A DNA stretch of 64,000 nucleotides from Mastigamoeba balamuthi (lineage: Eukaryota > Evosea > Mastigamoebida > Mastigamoebidae): the NCBI GenBank assembly GCA_902651635.1, contig CACRSC010000031.1:1060712-1124711 (forward strand), read 5' to 3'. Made by a program: the position numbers and the translations under genes. Numbering within the stretch: position 1 is the first letter of the stretch; every line of letters starts with the position of its first letter. The notes under the pieces were generated by a model. The model saw only the letters and a program-made list of their open reading frames with translations, did no database searches and was not told the DNA's origin. Shown in pieces: positions 56,701 through 64,000 of this stretch.

Positions 56701-58606
56701 GTTCACATCGACAGACGGCTACCAGCTCGTGGGGTCCGACAGGGGCTCGCGCCTCGGAAGCTACGTGGGCAAGATCGGCGACATTGACGGCGACGGCTCG
56801 GACGACATCATCATCGGGTCGCCCGTCGCAGAGACCGCGGGCCCGCAGCGCATGTTCTCAGGGTCTGTCATCGTTCTGGGCTCACAGCAGATGCGCCTCG
56901 TAGCCCCCTCGTGGTCGAGCTCGCTCTCCCGGGTCTCGATGGAAGGCAGTCGCTCGATCAAGGTGCCCGGCATCAGCGTCTGGACACGCCATTGTGGCGC
57001 CGTCGGGTCTGCGTCCTCGTCGTGCAAGATGCAGCGCAACGACCCCACGCTGAAGTACACGGTCAGGGCAACGCACGAGATGGCGTGCGACTGGAACTTC
57101 GACGACGATGTGGCGAGGGCCTGCGAGCCCACTGTGAGCAGAGAGATCTGCTCCTTCTCATTCGAGGCGTCGTGGAACTCGACGTGCGCAACGCTGGTGG
57201 CCAGGGACGACGGGTGGGCGCACTTCGACGTCGCCGCCGACTTCGAGGGCTCTAACGTCGCGCTGAGCATCGCGGTCAACAACTCGCACGGCAACACGGC
57301 GGGCATGGACCTGAAGTACTCTCTCGTGCAGCGCTCGCGCACGGCGGCGATCATCGGTGGTGCTGTTGGCGGTTTCTTCGGCCTCGTGGTGGTCGTGATC
57401 GCCTGCTCTGTCTTCGGCATGTTCTGCTACCGTGGCAGGCTCATTAAGGAGCTCTACAAGTGGGAGCCCCGCGTGTGGCACTTCGAGGAGTCGCTGCGCC
57501 CGTCCGCCAGGCGCGACCGCCAGGACTACTCGCTCATTGCCCCGGGCCGCGTCGACATGGACTTTGTTCTCGAGCTTTACCAGCGCTGCCCCGTGCCGGG
57601 CTACGACATCGCCAAGGTCGACATTATCTACAGCCCGCACCTCGAGCAGGCCTTCGAGAACCGCGTGGCGCAGCTGCAGGCTCGGGCGGGCAACTCGGCG
57701 TTCGCCCCGAGCTACGCGCACGACGGGAGCAGCGATCTGAGGACGAACGTCGTCCAGAGACTCGCGGAGATGGCGGGCAAGACGCCAGAGCCCGCGTACC
57801 CCAACGTGAAGCTGGTGCCCATGTGGCATGGGACGCGCGCTGAAGTGCTCGAGAGCGTGTTCCGCGCTGGGTTCGCGAACCTGGCGACGACGGACGAGGG
57901 CTTCTTCGGCAAGGGGGTGTACAGTGCGTACGAGGCGCGGTACGCCAGCGAGGTGTACAGCAAGGGGGCCCTGTTGGTTAACTGGGTGTCGTTCTACTCT
58001 GCGTACCCCGTGGTCGATGGCGACATGGACAAGCTGACAGGCAAGGGCTGCTACGCAAACTACGACGCCCACTTCATCCCTGTGCACCCCGCCACCGATG
58101 AACCCGGCGAGCAGAACTTCCTCGCGTGCTCGCAGCTGTCGCAGGCGGTGTTCCACGAGCTGGCCGTGTTCGAGGCGTCGCAGAGCCTGCCGAGGTACCT
58201 TGTAACACTGCAGCCCACCCTGGTAAAGGGTGTGCCTTCTCCGAGGACAAATGTCGAGTATGACGCCGTGGACGATGACGAGAGCAGCAGCGAGGCGACC
58301 ACCGGGAGGGGCGCATACGTGCAACACCACCAGAAGAGCAGGTCACAGGTAGGCGTCAAGAGGCAGGCGAGCCCACAGGAGGGTCACGTCGTCATCACAA
58401 TTCCGGAGCAGGCGACTAAGTACGCGATGATCAGGGCGGCCAAAGGCGACAGGAACGCCCACCCCAGCGAGCGCCCAAAGCCAAGGAATGGAGCAGTGCG
58501 CCCTCAGGAGGCTGTTGAGCTTTCGGTCATGCCGAAGGACTACAGCAGAGTGCGTGCAGGCGCTGTGAGGCCACAGGCATCAGCGGAGCTGTCTGCGATG
58601 CCTTGA
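53766..58606 (+). CDS. Receptor-like membrane protein: FG-GAP/VCBS propeller ectodomain, TM, cytosolic PARP catalytic domain
   Basis: Exons 53766-54213, 54248-54403 and 54489-58606 give 1,573 aa. The first intron (34 nt) is the in-phase choice; a canonical GTGCT donor at 54173 is out of phase. Signal peptide near Leu/Arg-rich MASRALARVPLPLLRLLLLA. About 13-14 calcium-binding loops of the DxNGDGxxD type (IGDINGDGYADY, VGDVNGDGLDDVA, LGDIDGDGLADFG, IGDIDGDGSDDII), spaced about 60-80 residues, suggest two beta-propellers like integrin alpha or FG-GAP proteins. A Cys-bearing juxtamembrane region is followed by the TM segment about 1154-1180 (GGAVGGFFGLVVVVIACSVF). Inside, a PARP catalytic domain shows His1315 (MWHGTR), Tyr1346 (FFGKGVYSAYEARYAS) and Glu1425 (FHELAVFEASQSLPRYLVTL), the H-Y-E triad of PARPs. 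The tail has a repeated GAVRPQ(E)A motif. Confidence 0.85.
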
Positions 58607-60404
58607 GTGCCCAATTGCCCGATTGAATGTACCGTGGACTGAAAAAGACCGCTGTGATTTGTCGTATCTCATCTCATCTGAAGGACAACACAGCGGGTTT
58701 TCTTTAGAGTGGGTGTTCCTTGTCTGTCTGCTCATCCAGTTTTACACTTCCATAGAACTGAAACTGCAGACGGGTCGTCTCCTGGGTCGATGGAGCCACA
58801 CAAACGCCAGGCGTGACCCTTTACCTTATGGTAGAACCACCCCTCACACCACACGGGACGAAACACTCCCTGGTGTGCCCACATAAGGGGGCACCCCTGC
58901 GGGAACCCGGAGTTTCTCCAAGGGTGCCCTGGGACACTCTGGGGGGGGGGGGACTCTGGAATGAGGTCAAACTTTGAGGACACACAGGCGGAACACTCAT
59001 ATTTGCTGAGGCAGAGAGGCGGGGACACCCGGGGGATTCCCAGGTGTACGCCCCAGGGGGTGTTTCGTCCCGTACAAGTCGCAGGCGGTCGGGTGACTCC
59101 ACTGACTGACAAATCTTCCAAGCGATCAAACACACTCTGCCTCTTGTTCCCCTGCAAACCCGCCTCCGGCGCTCTGGACCTCCGGTGCACAGCCGCCGCA
59201 TGGCAGAGCGCAGCGCAGCATGCGAGGGCAGATGCCCACAGGCCCTCGACGAGCCTGAGTGCCGCTGTGGCGAGCAGGACAACACAGACATTTCGGGGCC
59301 ACGGGGCCCACGAAGCCACAGCTGCTGATGTCACAGCGTGACGCAGTGCGGCCGACGCCAGCACATTACGAAGCGGCCGCGAGGGCACAGCACAAGTTAT
59401 TTTGTGTAGCAGGAGCACACGCACAGCACCCCAAGACCCCCAGGCCGTGTGCTCGCAGGCGTCGTGCTGCAGGCCTCTGCCCTCATCACTCGAGCGCTCC
59501 GAGCCCCCAAGGAAGCGCGGGCGTACGAACACCACGTCCGAGGTGTGCCCCAGCCCTGCGTGCTCCCCCTCGCGCTCCTCGCGTGCATTGGTGTGTCTGA
59601 CGCCCTCACGCCCTGACTTCGACGTGCCCCAGCATCGCTTCGTCCTGAACTTCGTCCGTCACCCAAACGGGACGGGGCTCGTTGTCGATGCCCTCCTGCG
59701 CGGCACGACAAGGCGCCGTACATAGTTAAAGGTCGCCGCCTGCAAGCTCTTCGAGACACCGAGGCGCGGAGTAGTGGGCTTGGGTGGGGTCTCGGGGCGG
59801 GGGGGAGATGCTCGCCCTCTGTGTCTGTGAGAACACGGCGGGATTCTCCACCGTGAAAGATGCCATCCTGCTTAATGTCCCTGTCCCACCCCATCCTTCT
59901 CCCGGTCCTCTCTCCTCTCTCCCCCGCTGGGACAGCTCTCGTCCAGGCAGAGTGATGCATATGAGTCTCCCCTCAGGGTTCTCAGAAACGGCCATTGCAA
60001 CGGTATCTCGCCGGCTCACTCTCCGCAATTCTCAGGCTGTGGCCCGTCGCGCCGTCGCGCCGTTGACATCATTGACGTGCCGTGCGGCAACGCCATCGAT
60101 CATCTCGTCATCGAGGATGACTCCGTGTTGAACTTGAATGGCCTATGGCAATGATTGAGAGGTGGTGAAACAAATACAATGCTGTTTTGTGTCAGCCCTC
60201 GGGCAACATCTTTGATGAATCGGAGTCTGTCGGTGGACGGGAAGAGGGTCCAGCAGTCAGTAGTTTCCTTGTTTCAGCCGTCCTGGCGCCCTCCGAGCCG
60301 AATCGTGAGCTCGTTCCTCAACCTTCTTGGCACAACGTATGTGCGAACTGGACAGGCAAGAAAGCCAAAAAATCGTGTACAACTCTCGAGCCTAAAATGG
60401 GGTG
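58607..60404. other. Gene-poor 1.8 kb region
   Basis: No clear gene. The minus strand 59735-58990 has fragments with protein-like composition (EGIDNEPRPVWVTDEVQDEA near 59690 and a hydrophobic-rich frame near 59350-59180) but they need several invented splices, so I did not call them. A 21-bp inverted repeat (see 58853-59073) and an 11-13 base G run at about 58940 occur here. AAATACAATG-rich end at 60165. Confidence 0.35.
58853..59073. repeat. Inverted repeat pair, 21-bp arms, 179-bp spacer
   Basis: ACGGGACGAAACACTCCCTG at 58853-58872 (arm continues one base to 58873) is matched on the other strand by bases 59053-59073, 20 of 21 identical (T/C at position 15). The spacer is GC-rich with short internal repeats and a run of about 11 G. 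No target-site duplication or transposase is visible. Could be a small non-autonomous element or a regulatory hairpin. Confidence 0.7.
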
Positions 60405-61410
60405 TCACTTGAAAACTTTGATACCACGCTCTCTGCACAGCTTCTCAACGTCGGGATGCACCGAACCGATGTACATGGCCCGCAACCTGAACAGAGCTTG
60501 TATCACCGAGACGAGTTCCTGGCTGCTCGGGAGAAGTTCTGCAGGGACCCCAGCGAGGTTGAGGAGCTGCAGGCTTGGCGAGAGCTTCTTGAGGCTCGTG
60601 ACCAGCTCCCGTTTGCTCATACTGGCGCACTCGCAAAGTCGCACATGCCCGAGTGCTGGGAAGCGAGAGCTCGAGAGGCCGGACCCGTCAAATGTTGTCC
60701 GTGTGAAGTCCAATTGGGCCAAGGTCGCTTTTGATCCCCGCTCCAGAGGCGCCAGCACCTCCTCGCCTCTGAGACTGCTCTCTTGTGAGAACACAATGCA
60801 GTGCACGGGAAGAAGAGCTGGCTCACCGCTGGCAGCGCGTCACAGACAGCTCGATCAGCTTGTTCAGCGACTCAAGGAAAGAGTAGTCGCCAAAGTCTGC
60901 GCAGTCGAGCCGCAGAATTTGTAGGTTTGAGCACGACCCGAGCATTTCACTGAACAGGCTGCTCTCCCCCATGGCGACGGGACTGCCCCCGCTCTCGGGG
61001 AGCAGGTGTAGAAAACGGATTCCACGCAGCGAGCGCCTGAGCGACTGCAGGGCTTCGGCGGCTTGCGAAGACTGGTCGAATTCAACCCGGAAGCCGTCGA
61101 TCACGTCGCCGCCGTTGTAAGTGTACATGTGCAGCATCCCCGCATTCCTCCGGAGTACTCCGGGGCTCTTCGGGAGGGTATCGGACAGCTCCTGACATTG
61201 CCGAAAGTAGACGTCGGGGTCTCGCTCCTGTCCGAGCAGATCGACCGGGACGTCCTGGCCGAAGAGGTCCTCGGCCGCACTCGCGGCACTGCCAGCAACC
61301 TGGTCGCTTCCCTGTGGGAAGAGGTCGCGCTGCAGGCTCTCGATTGTCTGGTACTCCATCTGGGCCCTGCGCAGCGCCTCTGCCACGACCTTGGCATCTC
61401 TCGAGCCCAT
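60405..61410 (-). CDS. LRR-like protein of unknown role
   Basis: Two exons, 61410-60827 and 60777-60405, give 318 aa. The C-terminal two thirds show leucine-rich-repeat-like strands (SLRGIRFLHLLPESGG, LQILRLDCADFGDYSF, LNKLIELSVTRCQ, ATLAQLDFTRTTF, ALGHVRLCECASM, LQLLNLAGVPAELL). Repeats are irregular, RNI-like rather than plain LxxLxLxxN. The N-terminal part is helical and charged (AKVVAEALRRAQMEYQTIES). The acceptor AAGAGAG was chosen because it restores phase and the phrase CQRSLRGEE. The first ATG is used; the frame is open upstream to a TTG that lies within the 3' end of the SET gene. Function unknown. Confidence 0.6.
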
Positions 61411-61456
61411 TGACGGCTCGTGCTGGCCCTCGCACGCAGGGACGCTGCTCAATGCG

Positions 61457-62337
61457 TCAGAGGAGGACTCGGCGCCCAAGACGGCTGTGAGCGTACGGGA
61501 GCGATCTGTTTGCTCTGGACGCGGCGATCACGATTTCTGTCCCTTTCGGGATGGGCACTTCGGCGAACAGCCCCACCCTCGGCACTCCCCTGCTGAGCCT
61601 CTGCCAGGCGCAGTCAGCTTGGTGTAGTGCGTGCCTTGCTGGAGTACCGCCTCGAGGCACGCGTTGGGCGAGTCAGTGGGCTCCAGGGCCCTCTTGACGT
61701 ATCTAGCGGCGTTGCTAATCACTCTGCGAGGAGGATGAGGGGACCGTCACTGCGAGTGTCGCCACACGCCCAGCTCCATCAGGTGGCACCTGCAGTCGAT
61801 GACGACGTCCTGCCTGTGGGCCGAGGGGAAGCGGAACACGTGCGGGTGGTTGTTGAAGCAGAGCCTCCGCGAGGCCTCGGCCCCGAAGAGCTCCGCCTCC
61901 ATCGCCACGTACCCGAGCACCTCGGACACGAGCTCGCCCTTGCGGACGTCGCGCGTGGCCACGAGCCTCGTGCGCCCGTCCACCGCCCGCTCCTCGGCCG
62001 CACGCGGCACGCAGCTCGTGAAGTGCCGGTACTGGCAGCCGTCCCGGGCGCACCCGCACGGGCAGCCGGCGTCGCACTCGCAGAAGCCCGCGCGGCAGCA
62101 GCAGTCCGAGTCGGCCGAGCACATGATGCGCTCGCCCTCGGCGCCGGGGCCGTGGCGGCGCTTGCAGGGGCGGGTGTCGGGCCCGCGCGTGGCGGGGGCG
62201 CAGTGGCCGCCGACGAGCACCGCCCGGGCGGCCTCGGTGCTCCACACGAGGTTGGCCTTGGGGCGCCGAGGGTAGAGGGGTGAGACTGGCGCTGCCTGAG
62301 GGAGATAGGGCCGCACTGGTTCGATGTACTGGGCCAT
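61457..62337 (-). CDS. SET-domain protein with degenerate catalytic motif
   Basis: Three exons, 62337-61751, 61723-61648 and 61600-61457, give 268 aa. A Cys-rich pre-SET-like cluster (CSADSDCCCRAGFCECDAGC, about 80-115) precedes a SET core: TRLVATRDVRKGELVSEVLG (about 130), VVIDCRCHLMELGVWRHSQ, YVKRALEPTDSPNACLEA, then VGLFAEVPIPKGTEIVIAA. A 55-nt intron lies inside the SET domain and its removal is needed to join these blocks. The usual NHSCxPN stretch is replaced by EPTDSPNA and the final EELTFDY-like Tyr is absent, so methyltransferase activity is doubtful. SET proteins methylate histone or other lysines. No DNA-binding domain seen. The 5' region is shared with the divergent STAG gene, 86 bp away. 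Confidence 0.75.
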
Positions 62338-62371
62338 CAGCTGACTACTGGGGGAGAACGGGTTCGTATCT

Positions 62372-62423
62372 CAGATAATATCTGGATTCGGTTCCACGAA
62401 CGGGCACAGCGGATAAAAAGAAC
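62372..62423. promoter_or_regulatory. Compact divergent promoter, SET and STAG genes
   Basis: Only 86 bp separate the two ATGs (62337 minus and 62424 plus). CAGATAATATCTGGATT at 62372-62388 sits in the middle and resembles the element upstream of the VPS13-like gene (19514) and AAATATCTGG near Derlin (5581). GATAAAAAG at about 62411 is AT-rich. A shared core-promoter role is inference. Confidence 0.35.
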
Positions 62424-64000
62424 ATGCCGGATGCTGCTCCTCCTCGCAGGCGGTCCATCCTAAGCGCCAAATGCCCGTTGGTGGTCTTCACCCGCAGATC
62501 GGTCCGCGCTGGCGAATCTGAAGTTTTGGCGCCAAATACACCGCAGCCAAAATCCGCACACCAAATCCAAAGACCCGCCGCCAAGATGATGCTCAGGAAG
62601 CGCCCCCAGCCCAAGTGAGCGCCCCTGCCCCCTCCTTCCCCCTGCGTCTCTTCCCCGTCCCCCTCCCTCCCTGCCACCACGCGCCCACAACGCCCGCCTC
62701 CTCCTCCCCAGGGAGACGCCGGCCAAGGCCAAGCGGGCGGCGCGCCCAGCCGAGGAGGAGAGCGACGCCTCGAGCGACGCCGCCGATGACGTGTCGTCGG
62801 ACGACGACCGCGACGAGGACTACGACACGGCGCCCAGGCAGGCGACGCCGTCCAGGCGCCCGCGGGCGTCGACGACCCCCAAGAAGCGCGCGCGCGCCGC
62901 CAGCGACGACGAGCTCGACATCTTCGGCGCCGACGACTCGGACTCTGACGACGACGCCGCCGCCGCCGCGTCGCCGAAGAAGAAGCAGAAGAAGAGGGCG
63001 GCCGCGGCCCTCAGGACGCCGGCCAAGTCGCCCAAGAAGCGCGGGCGGGCAGAGAAGGCCAAGGAGGGCAGCGGGGCCGCCGCGGAGGCCGAGGGCGCAG
63101 AGGACGCCGAGGGCGCGGACGCCCGGAAGACGCCGGGGCGCAAGCGCAAGGCGACGCCCTCGTCCTCGGCGAGCAAGAGGAGGAGGGCCGCCGCCGCCAC
63201 TGCCGAGGGGGAGGGCGCGGGCGACGAGGCCGCCGAGCCCAACTACGACTCGCTGAGCATTCTGGGTGAGAGCAATTGATTTCGAATCTCCAGTTTGAGT
63301 TTCTGCTGAGCGCTGCGCCTCGGGGCCGACCGCAGAGCGGGTGAACGAGGGGCAGGACGCCACGCTGGCGAGGGAGTGGGTCACCAAGTACGAGGCGGAC
63401 CAGTACGGCGCGCTGTGCGAGCTCGTCAACTTTGTCGTCGAGGCGAGCGGCTGCCCCGAGCGCGTGTCGTCCAAGCAGATCGAGGACGGCGACATCGACG
63501 GCGTCTTGAAGCTGCTCATCAGCGACACCTTCACTGCCGTACGCCGCCGCGCCTGCCCCTCCTCTGCTCACGCCGCCGCCCACCCCGTGCTGCAGCAAGA
63601 GGGCTCGGACTACCTCGTCGTGTCGAAGAAGAACAAGAAGTTCAGGAAGAGGTTCCTCGCGTTCTGGGGCAAGCTCGTGCGCGCCTGCAAGGGCTCGGTC
63701 CTCTACGACGAGACCCTCATGACGACGCTCGTCGCGTGGCTCAGCGCCCTCGGCAGGTACGTCGCACACCGACAGCGGGCCTTCTTGGATACTGAAAACA
63801 GAGCAGCTCTTCTGTCAGGGCGTTCAGGCACACGTCGACACTGGCGCTGCTGCAGATCGCGAGGTCGGTTGTCGAGACGGTCGGCGAGATCTCGGAGCAG
63901 CTCGAGGACATGGGGCGCCACCAGCGCAGCGAGCGGCGCAAGTCGTCGGACAAGAAGACGGACCGCTTCAAGCGCGTCACCGACCAGGTCGAGGACCTGC
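62424..64000 (+). CDS. Cohesin subunit STAG/Scc3, 5' part (runs off window)
   Basis: Exons 62424-62614, 62712-63265, 63336-63538, 63596-63756 and 63819 to the edge, in phase. The first 240 residues are disordered and basic/acidic (repeated KKRARAASDDELD, SPKKKQKKRAAA, KRKATPSSSASKRRR), with nuclear-localisation-like clusters. The STAG domain then starts: LAREWVTKYEADQYGALCEL, LVNFVVEASGC, KFRKRFLAFWGKLVRACKG, SVLYDETLMTTLVAWLSALG and the hallmark RAFRHTSTLALLQIA followed by a charged helical stretch. This matches the N-terminal third of Scc3/STAG, the cohesin ring-loading and DNA-contact subunit. The 3' end is outside. Introns have GTGAGC, GTGAGA, GTACGC and GTACGT donors. Confidence 0.9.

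Noticed and set aside
58990-59735. Possible multi-exon membrane protein on the minus strand
   Set aside because: Frames have protein-like stretches and hydrophobic runs, but several unsupported splices would be needed and no family is recognised.

Overview
The window is nuclear DNA of a GC-rich, intron-bearing protist. Genes lie on both strands, often only a few hundred bases apart. Most are split by short GT-AG introns (many 50-110 nt, some 34-37 nt). The protein set is eukaryotic: Derlin, myotubularin, VPS13-like, Rap GTPase, talin-like FERM protein, COPI zeta, Qc-SNARE, PHAF1, cohesin STAG/Scc3, arrestin and legumain. A biotin-dependent transcarboxylase with no biotin carboxylase domain resembles the fusion enzyme known from Entamoeba and Giardia. 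With the amoebozoan-looking LRR-phosphatase and tandem FERM protein, it suggests an anaerobic amoebozoan, perhaps an archamoeba of the Mastigamoeba/Pelomyxa kind. That placement is inference.

Layout. 0-10 kb: a partial unknown gene, a TrmO-like tRNA methyltransferase, an EDR2-domain protein, a secreted parallel beta-helix protein, Derlin, an active myotubularin, an isoleucine-type tRNA with a GAT anticodon, and an unknown basic protein. 11-23 kb: a VPS13/bridge-type lipid-transfer protein (about 2,600 aa), an LRR-dual-specificity phosphatase and a Rap GTPase with a 13-nt microexon. 23-37 kb: a double FERM-domain protein, a Cys-rich membrane protein, an SMP-30/gluconolactonase, transketolase, a 19-unit minisatellite, an arrestin-like protein, a secreted unknown and an MFS transporter. 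37-43 kb: the transcarboxylase, interrupted by an 805-bp duplication around a single N that looks like an assembly artefact. 43-53 kb: COPI zeta, PHAF1, a Qc-SNARE, an unknown protein and two tandem legumain-type cysteine proteases. 53-64 kb: a membrane protein joining an integrin-like FG-GAP ectodomain to a cytosolic PARP catalytic domain, a gene-poor 1.8 kb stretch, an LRR-like protein, a SET-domain protein and the 5' part of a STAG/Scc3 cohesin gene.

The exon models were built by eye from reading frame, splice sites and family similarity. For most genes the exons sum to an exact multiple of three with no internal stop, and that is the main support for them. Several genes share a membrane-traffic and lysosome/autophagy theme (VPS13-like, myotubularin, PHAF1, COPI zeta, Qc-SNARE, Derlin, legumains), but they are unrelated in sequence and there is no evidence of co-transcription. 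The most novel object is the FG-GAP/transmembrane/PARP protein at 53766-58606.
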